Shown: one piece after another, positions 51,650 through 60,781 of the stretch
How positions within the stretch are numbered: the stretch's first letter is position 1
How the letters are laid out: each line of letters opens with the position of its first letter
From: Hydrogenophaga intermedia
GTDB taxonomy: Bacteria; Pseudomonadota; Gammaproteobacteria; Burkholderiales; Burkholderiaceae_C
Length of the DNA: 64,000 bases
Assembly: GCF_023715105.1 (NCBI RefSeq)
Contig: NZ_JAMBNO010000003.1
Span: 1-64,000 of the forward strand
Reading direction: 5' to 3'
Made by a program: the position numbers and the translations under genes
The notes under the pieces: model-generated
The model's database searches: none
What the model was told of the DNA's origin: nothing
Seen by the model: the letters and a program-made list of their open reading frames with translations, nothing else

Positions 51650-52852
51650 TCATTCCGGCGGCCGGGTGACGGTGCCGTCGCCGTGAAGGGCCTCGATGGC
51701 GGCGCTGCCGTACCCCAATTCGTCCAGGATGGCATCCGCATGCTCGCTCAGGCGCGGCGGCAGCGCCCCGGCGCGCCCCGGGCTGGCCGACAGCTTGACC
51801 GGCAGGCCCAGCGAGCGATGGCCCTGCTGGTCGATGACCATCGCGCGGTGCGCAGCGTGCGGCTGCGACAAGGCCTGCGCAACATCGTTGACGGGGCCAG
51901 CCGGGACACCGTGGCGCATCAGCATCTCGCACAGTGCGGCCGCCGGGAAGTCGATCAATGTCCGCTCGATCTCGGCGCGCAGCGGTTCGCGGTTGGCCAG
52001 CCGCGCCGAGTTGTCCGTGAAACGCGGGTCGGCGGCGAGGTCGGGACGGGAAACGCATTCGCAAAAGCGCTTGAACTGGCCGTTGTTGACGACGCCGAGG
52101 AACACGTCCCCATCGGCGGCGGCGTACCGGTCGTAGGGTGCGATGTTGGGGTGGGAGCTCCCCATGCGTTGCGGGACCCGGCCGGAGTAGAACCAGTTGG
52201 ACGCGTGCGGAACCAGCAGCGCCAGGCCGGTGTCGAAGAGCGTGGCCTCGACGCGCTGCCCGAGGCCGGTGCGTTCGCGGGCGGCGAGCGCCAGCAGCAC
52301 CCCGCTGAAGGCGTTGTAGCCGGTGAGATAGTCGACCACCGGCACGCCGATGCGCAATGCGCCGGAACCGGCTTCGCCGTTGACGCTCATCAGGCCGCAG
52401 ATCGCCTGCAGCACGGCGTCGTAGCCGGGCAGCCCTCCCAGCGGCCCGTCGCCGCCGAAACCGCTGACACTGCAGTAGACCAGACGCGGGTGACGCGGGG
52501 CCAGGCTTGCGTCGTACCCCAGGCCCCACTTTTCCATCGTCCCGGGCAGGAAGTTCTCGATCAGCACGTCCGCGTCCGCGAGCAGCTGCTCGAGCACGGC
52601 GCGCCCGGCCGTGCGCGACAGGTCGACGGCGATCGATCGCTTGCCCCGGTTCAGGGCGCCGAAATACGCCACTTCGCCCCGTTCATCCAATGGCGGACCA
52701 AAGCGTCGGGTCTCGTCGCCTTCAGGCGGCTCGACCTTGATGACGTTCGCGCCGTGGTCGGCGAGCATCTGCGCGCACAGCGGGCCGGCCAGCACCCGCG
52801 AAAGGTCGAGCACGCGCAGGCCGTCCAGTGCGCCGGGTCGGGTGGTTTCCAT
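51650..52852 (-). CDS. Class III CoA transferase (CaiB/BaiF family)
   Basis: 400 residues. LRVLDLSRVLAGPLCAQMLADHGANVIKVE at the N-terminus, catalytic Asp in LPGYDAVLQAICG, and family blocks NRGKRSIAVDL and FLPGTMEKWGLGYD. It is of the same GYDxxxQ subtype as 32031-33221. It lies between a Bug receptor and hot-dog thioesterases in a minus-strand operon, so it could activate the acid imported by the receptor. Confidence 0.92.
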   Translation of the reverse strand: METTRPGALDGLRVLDLSRVLAGPLCAQMLADHGANVIKVEPPEGDETRRFGPPLDERGEVAYFGALNRGKRSIAVDLSRTAGRAVLEQLLADADVLIENFLPGTMEKWGLGYDASLAPRHPRLVYCSVSGFGGDGPLGGLPGYDAVLQAICGLMSVNGEAGSGALRIGVPVVDYLTGYNAFSGVLLALAARERTGLGQRVEATLFDTGLALLVPHASNWFYSGRVPQRMGSSHPNIAPYDRYAAADGDVFLGVVNNGQFKRFCECVSRPDLAADPRFTDNSARLANREPLRAEIERTLIDFPAAALCEMLMRHGVPAGPVNDVAQALSQPHAAHRAMVIDQQGHRSLGLPVKLSASPGRAGALPPRLSEHADAILDELGYGSAAIEALHGDGTVTRPPE

Positions 52853-52853
52853 G

Positions 52854-53759
52854 TCAGTTCTGCACGAGAAGCCGTTCGGCTTCGGTCCGGATGGCGGGAG
52901 GGATGGGCACCGACTTGCGCGCGGCGAGGTCGAAGAACAGCCCGGCCACGACGATGGTAGTCAGGACTTCGCCGCTGGCGGCATCGAGCACGTAGTGGAC
53001 CACGTGGAAGATCTTGTCAGCGACGGCCACCATGCGGCTTCGAATGTCGACCGCCTTGCCCGAGCGGACCGGACGGTGGTAGCTGATGGCGTAGTCGAGC
53101 GCGGCCGAACCGAGTCCGCGCGCCAGGAGCTCGGCACGGTCGATCTTCATGGCGCGAAACAGGTGCGTGATGGCATCGTTCAGGCGCGCGATCTGGGCGC
53201 GCGGCGGCGCCGCGCCGTCGACTGCGCATTCCCAGGCCTCGACCGAGCCGCGATAAGTCAGATGCAGCCCTTCAACCTCGGGCTGGCCGGGCGGCAGCAC
53301 CGGGGCCATCGGTTGCGGCAGCGGCATGTCGGGCAATGCGCCAGCCTGGCCGCGTGCCGACGCCAGCACTTCGGTCGGCAAGGGCAGCGCCGTCGTCCGA
53401 TCCTGCGCTACCCACTGCAGGCGGGTTTCGAAGAGCGCCGACTCCACCCCGGATTCCTGGTTCACCATCCGGCTGGCGATGTCGATCGCGCCGCCAGGGC
53501 TGACCGCGCGAATGCCGCTGCGGATGAAATAGATGTTGCCGGCGCGAAGTTCGCGCTTGAACAACACGCGGTCGGCCACAGGGAGAAGGCCAGGATCGCA
53601 GGCGCGCAGCTTCGATGGCGGCAGTCCCAGCCTGGCTGCGATGTGAGCCTGTGCATCGCTCGCCCTGGACAGGTAGAACTGGACGTTGAGGTGCCCCCAC
53701 TGGTCGCATTCCCACGGATTGATGGCACCACGCCCGGTGATGAAGGTCTCAGCGCTCAC
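52854..53759 (-). CDS. Double hot-dog acyl-CoA thioesterase-like protein
   Basis: 301 residues from a GTG at 53759 overlapping the previous stop (GTGA). The first half has the 4HBT block NPWECDQWGHLNVQFYLSRASD, almost the same as in the neighbouring single-domain gene; the second half is a further hot-dog domain (YAISYHRPVRSGKAVDIRSRM). The gene therefore looks like a fusion of two such units. It is probably a thioesterase on a pathway CoA ester, although the second domain may only dimerise. Confidence 0.82.
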   Translation of the reverse strand: MSAETFITGRGAINPWECDQWGHLNVQFYLSRASDAQAHIAARLGLPPSKLRACDPGLLPVADRVLFKRELRAGNIYFIRSGIRAVSPGGAIDIASRMVNQESGVESALFETRLQWVAQDRTTALPLPTEVLASARGQAGALPDMPLPQPMAPVLPPGQPEVEGLHLTYRGSVEAWECAVDGAAPPRAQIARLNDAITHLFRAMKIDRAELLARGLGSAALDYAISYHRPVRSGKAVDIRSRMVAVADKIFHVVHYVLDAASGEVLTTIVVAGLFFDLAARKSVPIPPAIRTEAERLLVQN

Positions 53760-54181
53760 AGCGCGCTCTCCGGCAGCAGGCGTTCCAGCGCCGCAGCGAG
53801 CACGGCGGGATCCAGCGGCGTCGAACGGCGGGCGTCGAGATCCATGTTGACGGTGTAGACCTTCGACGTCATCGCCACCTGCCCGCTCTCGACATTCGTC
53901 AGCCGATGGTAGAAGGTCAGGCGCTTTGCACTGGCTTCGACGACACCGCTGTCCATGCGCAGCAGGTCGCCGGCGCGCAGTTCCCTCAGGTAGGCGATCT
54001 CCTGCCGCACCGCTGCGGGCGCCTGTCGGCGCTCGCGGATGAAGGATGGCGTGATGCCGATGAAGGCCATCACGTGCCAGGCGGCGTCCGAAACCTTGGA
54101 CACGTAGAACTGCACGTTCATGTGGCCAAGGTGGTCGCACTCGCCGGGCGCAACGCGGCCCAGGTGGGTTTCGATGAACAA
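53756..54181 (-). CDS. 4HBT hot-dog thioesterase
   Basis: 141 residues. Block ECDHLGHMNVQFYVSKVSD (14-32) with the catalytic Asp and the GHMN turn of 4-hydroxybenzoyl-CoA thioesterase-like proteins. It is similar to the first half of the following gene, so one duplicated from the other. It lies 25 bases after a Bug receptor gene. Confidence 0.85.
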   Translation of the reverse strand: MFIETHLGRVAPGECDHLGHMNVQFYVSKVSDAAWHVMAFIGITPSFIRERRQAPAAVRQEIAYLRELRAGDLLRMDSGVVEASAKRLTFYHRLTNVESGQVAMTSKVYTVNMDLDARRSTPLDPAVLAAALERLLPESAL

Positions 54182-54206
54182 GGTGGCTCCCGTCAGAGAT
54201 GCAGGC

Positions 54207-55187
54207 TCAGTTCGGCTTGAAGTTCGACTCGGTCGCGATACGCCGCCACTTCGCGAGGTCGGCTTGCACCGTCGATGCCAGCTCGCTCGGCGTGCTGCCG
54301 GCAGGTTCCTGGTACAGCGTCACCAGGCGCTCGCGCAGGTCCGGCTGCGCCATGATGCGAGCCACTTCGGCGGACAGGCGCGAGACGATCTCCGGTGGCG
54401 TCCCCGCCGGCGCCAGCAGGGCTGTCCAGCTGCCCAGCGTGATCCCCTTGATGCCCACTTCCTCCAGGGTGGGAACGTCCGGCAACAGCGGCGAGCGGCT
54501 GCCCTGCAGCACTGCCAGCGGGCGGAGCTTGCCGGCCTTGATGTGCTGGATCCCCACGAACGGGTCGACCACCGCGTCGACCTCCCCGCCGAGAACGGCA
54601 TTCAGCTGGGGACCGGTGCCCTTGTACGGCACCACCGTCATGTCCGCCTGCAGCGCCTGCTTGAACTGTTCGCCGATCAGGCGCAGCAGCGAGGTCCCGG
54701 CGCCGAAGCTGAAGCGCCCCGGCCGGCTGCGCGCTTCGGCAGCGAACTCCTGCAGGGTGCGGACCGGAAGCGCCGAGTTGACAACCAGGACGCCGTTCAG
54801 ATGGACCATCAGCGAAATCGGCGCGAAGTCCTTGACCGGGTCGTAGGGTACCTTCTGCAGAATCGGCGCCAGTGTCAGGGGGCTCGCTGCCGTCATGAGC
54901 AGGGTATAGCCGTCGGGCGCGGCTCGTGCCACCGCACTGGTGCCGACGATGCCGTCGGCCCCCGGCATCGATTCCACCACGAAACTCTGCTTGAGCGACT
55001 CGGACAGCCGGGGCGCGACCAACCTGGCCAACACGTCCGTGCTCCCTCCGGCGCCGAATGGCACGACGATGCGCACCGGCTTGGCGGGATAGGGCTGCGC
55101 GCCAGCCGTGAAGGATGCCAGGGCGAGCGAGCCGCACAAGGCAAAGCGCCGTATCGCTTTCCCGAGGAGAGTGAATGCCCGTGTCAT
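54207..55187 (-). CDS. Bug-family periplasmic receptor
   Basis: 326 residues with signal peptide RFALCGSLALASFTAGAQ. The mature part has VRIVVPFGAGGSTDVLARLVAP, GTSLLRLIGEQFKQ and the carboxylate-binding loops of the family. It is the second of three receptors on this strand between 50.5 and 56.2 kb. Confidence 0.9.
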   Translation of the reverse strand: MTRAFTLLGKAIRRFALCGSLALASFTAGAQPYPAKPVRIVVPFGAGGSTDVLARLVAPRLSESLKQSFVVESMPGADGIVGTSAVARAAPDGYTLLMTAASPLTLAPILQKVPYDPVKDFAPISLMVHLNGVLVVNSALPVRTLQEFAAEARSRPGRFSFGAGTSLLRLIGEQFKQALQADMTVVPYKGTGPQLNAVLGGEVDAVVDPFVGIQHIKAGKLRPLAVLQGSRSPLLPDVPTLEEVGIKGITLGSWTALLAPAGTPPEIVSRLSAEVARIMAQPDLRERLVTLYQEPAGSTPSELASTVQADLAKWRRIATESNFKPN

Positions 55188-55232
55188 GCGATGTTCTCCG
55201 GTCGTTTGGTTGATGATCGGCGTGCGGTGCCC

Positions 55233-56201
55233 CTATTCGGCCTTGATGCCGGCCGTCTTCACGGTTGCCGCCACCGAAGCCATTTCCGCCCGGTGTGCGG
55301 CCGCCAGCGACTCGGCGTTGCCCGGTCGCGGATCGAAGCCGATGGCGCGAATCTTTTCCATGACGGCGGGGTTGCTCAGGATGGAGAACAGCTCGTTGGA
55401 CAGGCGTGTATGGACGTCCTTCGGAATCCCCGCAGGCGCGTAGAACGCAATCCAGGCCGTATAGGCCACTCCCTTCACGCCGCTCTCCATCACGGTTTCC
55501 AGGTCCGGTGCCGACGGCGAGCGCTGCGCACCGGTCTGCGCGAGGGCGCGCAGTCGCCCGGCCCGGACATTGGGCAGGCTGGTGGAAAGCGGCTCGCACA
55601 CGACGTCGAGCTGCCCTCCCATCAGGTCCGTCAGGGCTTGCGCGGAAGACTTGTAGGGGACCCGGCGCAGATCGACGCCTGCAGCGGCCTTGAAGAGTTC
55701 GGTGCACAGCAGTGCCGAGCTCGTGCCCGAGCCGTAGTTGAGTTTGCCTGGCGCGGCTTTGGCTGCCTTCACCAGTTCGCCTACCGACTTCAGGGGTGAG
55801 GCGGCCGGCACGACGAGGGCGAAGGGCGCGTCGGCCGCCATCGCGAGCGGCACCAGGTCCTTCAGCGGATCGATGGGAAAGCTGGCATAGAGAAAGGCGT
55901 TCGCCGCCACCGTCGTGTTCGAGCCGACCAGCAGCGTGTACCCGTCAGGCGCCGCCCGCGCTGCTGCGGCCACGCCCAGCACACCACCGGCACCGGCCCG
56001 GTTGTCGATGACCACGTTCTGGCCAAGCCGCTCGCCCAGCACTTGCGCCACCAGCCGGGCCAGGTTGTCGGTGCTGCCACCGGCGCCCTGGGGAACGATC
56101 ATCTGCAGCGGCTTGGTGGGCCAGCTCTGGGCTGCCGCCGTCACGGGCTGCACCAGGCAGGCGAGGATCGGCAGGATGGACGCAAATTTCAGGAAGTTCA
56201 T
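55233..56201 (-). CDS. Bug-family periplasmic receptor
   Basis: 322 residues with signal peptide LKFASILPILACLVQPVTAAAQS. LQMIVPQGAGGSTDNLARLVAQ and NYGSGTSSALLCTELF mark it as a Bug protein. It is first in the leftward operon and divergent from a crotonase gene 123 bases away. Confidence 0.9.
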   Translation of the reverse strand: MNFLKFASILPILACLVQPVTAAAQSWPTKPLQMIVPQGAGGSTDNLARLVAQVLGERLGQNVVIDNRAGAGGVLGVAAAARAAPDGYTLLVGSNTTVAANAFLYASFPIDPLKDLVPLAMAADAPFALVVPAASPLKSVGELVKAAKAAPGKLNYGSGTSSALLCTELFKAAAGVDLRRVPYKSSAQALTDLMGGQLDVVCEPLSTSLPNVRAGRLRALAQTGAQRSPSAPDLETVMESGVKGVAYTAWIAFYAPAGIPKDVHTRLSNELFSILSNPAVMEKIRAIGFDPRPGNAESLAAAHRAEMASVAATVKTAGIKAE

Positions 56202-56324
56202 GCAGGTCTCCAGGGAGGGTGGCTTGAGTCAAGACGGGCCAGCCATGGGCCGGCCGAGGGAACAGCGCGTGCGGCGCTGAATACAATTCATGCGGACCGA
56301 ATCGTCGTGTCCGTTGGAGGCCCC

Positions 56325-57107
56325 ATGACCGAAACCGCGGTGCTTGTCAGCCGCCGGGATCTCGTGTGCGAGATCACCCTCAACCGTCCTGCACATCGCA
56401 ACGCGATGTCGCCGGAGCTGCTGGGTCCCTTCCAGCAGGTGATAGACCAGGTCAAGGCCGATCGCGAGATCCGCTGCGTCGTCATCACCGGCAGCGGCGC
56501 CAGCTTCTGCTCCGGGGCCGACTTCCGCAGCAGCCTGCTCGACCTGGGCGACCAGTTGCCGGCAGATGCCGCGTACGCCATCTACCGCCCCTTCCTGACC
56601 ATCCTGGACGTCGCGGTGCCGGTGATCGCCGCCATGAATGGCCATGCGATCGGCGGCGGCTTCGGCCTGGGCCTGGTCTGCGACCTGCGCGTGGCGAACC
56701 GCGAGGCGCGATACGGGGCGAATTTCGCCCGGCTGGGCGTGCATTCGGGGATGGCCGTCAGCTACCTGTTGCCGCGCATCACCGGGGTGCCTCGCGCGGC
56801 CGAACTGCTGTTCACCGGGCGGGTGTTTTCCGGCGTGGAGGCCGCCGAGATGGGCATCGCCAACTACGCGGTGGAACCCGGCGAGGTGCTGTCGAAGTCG
56901 CGCGAACTCGCGGCCGAGATCGCGGCTTGTGCGCCCGCCGCTGTTCGCATGATGAAGCGCAGCCTCTACCGGGGCCTGAACTGGGACCCGAGGTCGGCCG
57001 GGGAGATCGAAGCGTTCGCGCAGTCGCGCACCCTCGAAATGGCCGACGCGAAGGAAGGCGTGGCCGCACTGCTGGAAAAGCGCCAGCCGCAGTTCCGCGG
57101 TGTTTGA
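56325..57107 (+). CDS. Crotonase-family protein lacking both catalytic Glu
   Basis: 260 residues with TTGGAGGCCCC before the ATG. Oxyanion blocks FCSGADF (61-67) and HAIGGGFGLGLVCD (107-120) are kept. The two acid/base glutamates of enoyl-CoA hydratases are replaced: G114 in GGGFGLG, and N133 in GANFARLGVHSG. It can therefore still bind and polarise an acyl-CoA but is unlikely to be an ordinary hydratase; isomerase, hydrolase or C-C bond reactions are possible. It stands alone on the plus strand between two leftward operons. Confidence 0.88.
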   Translation: MTETAVLVSRRDLVCEITLNRPAHRNAMSPELLGPFQQVIDQVKADREIRCVVITGSGASFCSGADFRSSLLDLGDQLPADAAYAIYRPFLTILDVAVPVIAAMNGHAIGGGFGLGLVCDLRVANREARYGANFARLGVHSGMAVSYLLPRITGVPRAAELLFTGRVFSGVEAAEMGIANYAVEPGEVLSKSRELAAEIAACAPAAVRMMKRSLYRGLNWDPRSAGEIEAFAQSRTLEMADAKEGVAALLEKRQPQFRGV

Positions 57108-57163
57108 CGGCTGGTGCGCCGCCGCGTGGGCGAGGGTGGACCGCAAGCTGTCGGCCATGCCCT

Positions 57164-58411
57164 TCAACTCCCGCCGTTGCGATCCGATGTCACGCCGGCC
57201 GCCACGAGCGCTGCCACCTCCGCTTGCGAGTACCCGGCTTCCCGCAACACCTCGGCGCTGTGCTCGCCGAGCCGCGGCGGCAGGCGGCGGACGGACAGCG
57301 GCGTGCGCGACCAGTGCGAGGCCGGTCGCAGGCTGACCACCGTGCCCTCCGTCGGGTGCTGGTGGCGTTCGAAGAAGCCCACGGCCTTCAGGTGGGGATC
57401 CTCCAGCAGCGACTCCAGCGAATGCAACGGCCCCGCGGGGATGTCCTCCTTTGCGAGAAGCTCCAGCCATTGCGCCGTGGTGCGCGTGCGGAAGGTGGCA
57501 TCGAGGAACGCATACACCTCGGTGGAATGGTCGGTGCGGGCCTGCAGGGTGGCGAATCGCGGGTCCTGCATGCGGGCGCCGTCCCCAATGCTTTCCAGCA
57601 ATGCGCGCCACTGCTGGTCGTTGATCAGGAAGGCGCAGATGTAGCCGTCCAGAGTGCGGAACGGCCGCCGCTCGTGACTGAGGTGGCGTGGGTAGCCCGG
57701 AGGGCCCAGCGGTGGCTCGAAGCTTGCACCCATGAGGTGGTCGCCGAGCACGCCCTGCACGAGCGACTCGAACATCGGCACCTCGATGGCCTGCCCCTCG
57801 CCGCTGCGAAGCTTGTGGACCACTGCGCCGAGCACCGCATTCACCAGGCAGATCCCCGAGTAGCGGTCGGCCATCGCCATCGGGATGTAGCGCGGCCCCT
57901 CCGCGCCGGCACGCTCGAACAGGCTGGGGATGCCGGACATGCCCTGCATCAGGTCGTCGAGCGCTGGCCTGGCCGCATAGGGGCCGTCCTGGCCGAAGCC
58001 GACGGCGCCGACGTACACGATGCCCGGATTGACCTTGGACACGTCCTCGTAGCCCAGACCGAGCCGGGCCATCGCCCGCGGCCGCACACTGTAGACGAAA
58101 ACGTCGGCGCGGGCCGCCAGCCTGAGCACGGCGTCGCGCCCGGCGGGCTGCTTCACGTCGAGCACCACGCCGCGTTTGTTCCGGTTGTTCTGCTGAAAAA
58201 AGCCGCCCATTCCCGGGCTTCGCGCCGGACCGATCGCCCGCACCACGTCGCCGTCGGGCGGCTCGATCTTGATCACGTCCGCACCCATGTCCCCGAGGAT
58301 CTGCGTGGCGAACGGACCCATCAGGTAGGCGGTCATGTCCAGAACCGTGATGCCGTGCAGGGGGGGCATGGGCGATGGCGTGGGTGGTTGGTTGCTGGCT
58401 TGGTCGCTCAT
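57164..58411 (-). CDS. Class III CoA transferase (CaiB/BaiF family)
   Basis: 415 residues from the ATG at 58411. ITVLDMTAYLMGPFATQILGDMGADVIKIE, catalytic Asp in RPALDDLMQGMSG, and NNRNKRGVVLDV. It is of the ALDDL subtype, with 34503-35744 as its closest relative here. It is coupled by an ATGA overlap to the acyl-CoA dehydrogenase pair, so it probably activates their substrate. Confidence 0.92.
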   Translation of the reverse strand: MSDQASNQPPTPSPMPPLHGITVLDMTAYLMGPFATQILGDMGADVIKIEPPDGDVVRAIGPARSPGMGGFFQQNNRNKRGVVLDVKQPAGRDAVLRLAARADVFVYSVRPRAMARLGLGYEDVSKVNPGIVYVGAVGFGQDGPYAARPALDDLMQGMSGIPSLFERAGAEGPRYIPMAMADRYSGICLVNAVLGAVVHKLRSGEGQAIEVPMFESLVQGVLGDHLMGASFEPPLGPPGYPRHLSHERRPFRTLDGYICAFLINDQQWRALLESIGDGARMQDPRFATLQARTDHSTEVYAFLDATFRTRTTAQWLELLAKEDIPAGPLHSLESLLEDPHLKAVGFFERHQHPTEGTVVSLRPASHWSRTPLSVRRLPPRLGEHSAEVLREAGYSQAEVAALVAAGVTSDRNGGS

Positions 58412-59475
58412 CGGGAGGTCGCGGCAACCACCGCCTGCCAGGCCCCGGGCGCGCCGGCGTCCCGCAGGGCCTGCACCAGGGTCCGCGACCACCACGCTTC
58501 TGCTCCATGCTCGTCGCGCCAGGCCAGCAGCCTGCGCGTGCTCTGGTGCAGCGGATGTTCGGCGGTCACGCCGATCGCACCGTGCAGCTGGTGGGCGATG
58601 CGTGCGCCCAGGCCTGCGGCCTCCCCCGCACGCATCTTTGCTGCGGCCAGCGCAGGGATCGCCCAGGGTCCGTCGGGGGTCTGGGCGGCAGCGCGTACGG
58701 CCACACGCGCCGCGGACACTTCTTCGGCCAGTTGCGCCAGCTGGTGCTGCACCGACTGGAACTGTCCGATGGTGCGGCCGAACTGCACCCGCTCGCTGGT
58801 GTACGCCAGGCTCAGGTCCAGGATGCGCCGGCAAGCGCCGGCGATCTGCGCCGCGCGCAGCAGCGCAGCGCGGCCTTTCACGTCCGCAGCCCGCCGCCCG
58901 GGCAGGCGGTGGCAGCGGATGCCGGCTTGCGCCAGCGCCAGCTTGTGGCAGGTGATGTGGTCGCGGGGATCCCCGGCCGGCGCCCGGCCGGGCTTTGCAG
59001 CGTAGGTCCTTCGCGGCAGGAACAGCAGCCAGGCATCGTCGCCTTCCCCCGGGCCGACCAGGACCACGCCGGCGGCAGCCGCCCCCCAAGGGACCGCGCG
59101 CTCGTCGACGGTGACGTGGCCAGCCGCGGCTGCCGAGGCGAGATTGGTCGACGTGAGCGCCAGTCCCACGGGACCCTTCGGCGGCGGGGCGTCCGCGTTG
59201 TCAAGCAGCCAGCCGGCCAGCACACTTTCCGGCAGGGGCAGCGGCACGTTGAACTCGCCCGCAACTTCGGCCAGGGCGCAAGCGTCGAACCAGTCGCCGC
59301 CCGCGCCCCCCCGGTCCTCGGGCACCAGCAGTTGGGCGGGGGCCAACTCTTCGATGTGCTGCCAGAGCGCTTGCGGCCACTCACCGGCCTCGGCCGCGCC
59401 GACCACGGCTGTGGCGCAGCGCTGCGCGAAAAGGCGCTCGGCCGCTTCGGCCAGGGGGCGGGCGAGGTCGCTCAT
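58408..59475 (-). CDS. Acyl-CoA dehydrogenase-like protein (small partner subunit candidate)
   Basis: 355 residues, shorter than usual. The C-terminal FAD region YTSERVQFGRTIGQFQSVQHQLA and HQLHGAIGVTAEHPLHQSTRR is clear, but the central TEP-x-GSD loop is missing and the N-terminus is Ala-rich and divergent. Such incomplete proteins pair with a full-length partner in the heteromeric dehydrogenases of steroid side-chain degradation. It overlaps both neighbours by four bases. Confidence 0.83.
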   Translation of the reverse strand: MSDLARPLAEAAERLFAQRCATAVVGAAEAGEWPQALWQHIEELAPAQLLVPEDRGGAGGDWFDACALAEVAGEFNVPLPLPESVLAGWLLDNADAPPPKGPVGLALTSTNLASAAAAGHVTVDERAVPWGAAAAGVVLVGPGEGDDAWLLFLPRRTYAAKPGRAPAGDPRDHITCHKLALAQAGIRCHRLPGRRAADVKGRAALLRAAQIAGACRRILDLSLAYTSERVQFGRTIGQFQSVQHQLAQLAEEVSAARVAVRAAAQTPDGPWAIPALAAAKMRAGEAAGLGARIAHQLHGAIGVTAEHPLHQSTRRLLAWRDEHGAEAWWSRTLVQALRDAGAPGAWQAVVAATSR

Positions 59476-60632
59476 TTGCCTTGCAGCTTCTTGGCAATCA
59501 TGTTTCGCAGCACTTCGTTGGTGCCCCCGCGCAAGTTGTAGGTGGGTGCGAGCGGCAGTGCGTCCGCCAGCAGCTGCGCAAGCGCCTCGTCGCCGGCGAG
59601 CCGGTCATCGGCAACCATCGCCTCGCGCACGGCTTCGATCGCCTCGCGCTCGAAGTTCGTTCCAAGGTCCTTCACCATCGCAGCCTCGATGGCCGGCGAC
59701 TGCCCGGCCCCAAGCGCGCTCCACACGCCAAGGCTCATATTGCGCAAGGTCATGAGGCGCGCCAGCAGCCGGCCGCCGGCAATGTCGCCCGGCGCCGCCG
59801 CCCCCGCCAGCACGAGCTCCAGGCAGCGTTCGATCAGCGGCATGGTGCTGAGGAAGCGCTCGGGACCGCTGCGCTCGTAGGCCAGTTCGCTGGTAACCTG
59901 CTTCCAGCCGTCGCCGGCGTTGCCCACCAGGAACTCGGCGGGCACCCGCACACCGTCGAAGAGCACCTCATTGAAGTGATGGCTGCCGTCCAGCATGCGG
60001 ATCGGGCGGATGGTCACGCCGGGTGCCTTCAGGTCGACGATCAGCTGGCTGAGGCCGGCATGACGAGCCCCCGGATCGGGTGGGACGGTGCGGCACAAAA
60101 CGATGGCGTAGTGGCACAGGTGGGCGCCGCTGGTCCAGACCTTGCGCCCGTTGAGCACCCAGGCCCCCCCCACCAGCTCGGCACGGCTGCGTACGGAGGC
60201 CAGGTCGGAGCCGACATCGGGCTCGCTCATGCCGATGGCGAAATAGGTCGTCCCGGCAGCGATCCGCGGCAGGAACTTCTGGCGCTGGGCCTCGCTGCCG
60301 AAGCGCATGAGCAGGGGAGCACTCTGGCGCGCGGCGATCCAGTGCGCACCCACCGGTGCGCCGGCGGCCAGCAATTCCTCGTTGATGGTCAGCGTGTCGA
60401 AGGCGTTGCCGCCTCGCCCGCCATAGCGCGTGGGCCAGTGGTAGCCGATCCAGCCGCGCTCGCCGAGTCGCCGGCTGAACTCCGGATCGATGCCCTCCGT
60501 CCAGGAGTTGCAGCGCGCCGCAATGCGGCCGCAAGCAATCTCTGCCGCGACGAACTGCCGCACCGCACGGCGCAGAGTGGCTGTGCCGGCACCCACAGAG
60601 GGCAGCGCGAATTCAGGTTGAAGAAACAGCAT
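59472..60632 (-). CDS. Acyl-CoA dehydrogenase (large partner subunit candidate)
   Basis: 386 residues taking the ATG at 60632, where the family's usual N-terminus begins; a GTG at 60713 would add 27 atypical residues. It has GYHWPTRYGGRG, the FAD loop MSEPDVGSDLASV, VLNGRKVWTSGA and a C-terminal NLRGGTNEVLRNMIAKKL. It is the first gene of the three-gene leftward operon with a smaller dehydrogenase and a CoA transferase, suggesting a heteromeric enzyme. Confidence 0.88.
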   Translation of the reverse strand: MLFLQPEFALPSVGAGTATLRRAVRQFVAAEIACGRIAARCNSWTEGIDPEFSRRLGERGWIGYHWPTRYGGRGGNAFDTLTINEELLAAGAPVGAHWIAARQSAPLLMRFGSEAQRQKFLPRIAAGTTYFAIGMSEPDVGSDLASVRSRAELVGGAWVLNGRKVWTSGAHLCHYAIVLCRTVPPDPGARHAGLSQLIVDLKAPGVTIRPIRMLDGSHHFNEVLFDGVRVPAEFLVGNAGDGWKQVTSELAYERSGPERFLSTMPLIERCLELVLAGAAAPGDIAGGRLLARLMTLRNMSLGVWSALGAGQSPAIEAAMVKDLGTNFEREAIEAVREAMVADDRLAGDEALAQLLADALPLAPTYNLRGGTNEVLRNMIAKKLQGK

Positions 60633-60729
60633 GCGGCAGGCGTGATGCGGGCTGGGTGGGGCGGGGTCGGACCCGGTGACGCGATCGGGGCCGGCGGCTG
60701 GCGCATCATGCACCGAAACAGGTATCCTG

Positions 60730-60745
60730 CCAACTGTTAGTTTGG
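60730..60745. promoter_or_regulatory. Imperfect palindrome CCAACTGTTAGTTTGG in a divergent promoter
   Basis: It lies between the leftward dehydrogenase operon and the rightward MaoC gene. It contains the GTTAG half-site seen at 31826 and 40343 and is nearly symmetrical. It is a weaker candidate for the same TetR regulator. Confidence 0.35.
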
Positions 60746-60781
60746 CTTCTCCGGCTCTTCAACCCAACCGAGGTTCCATCC

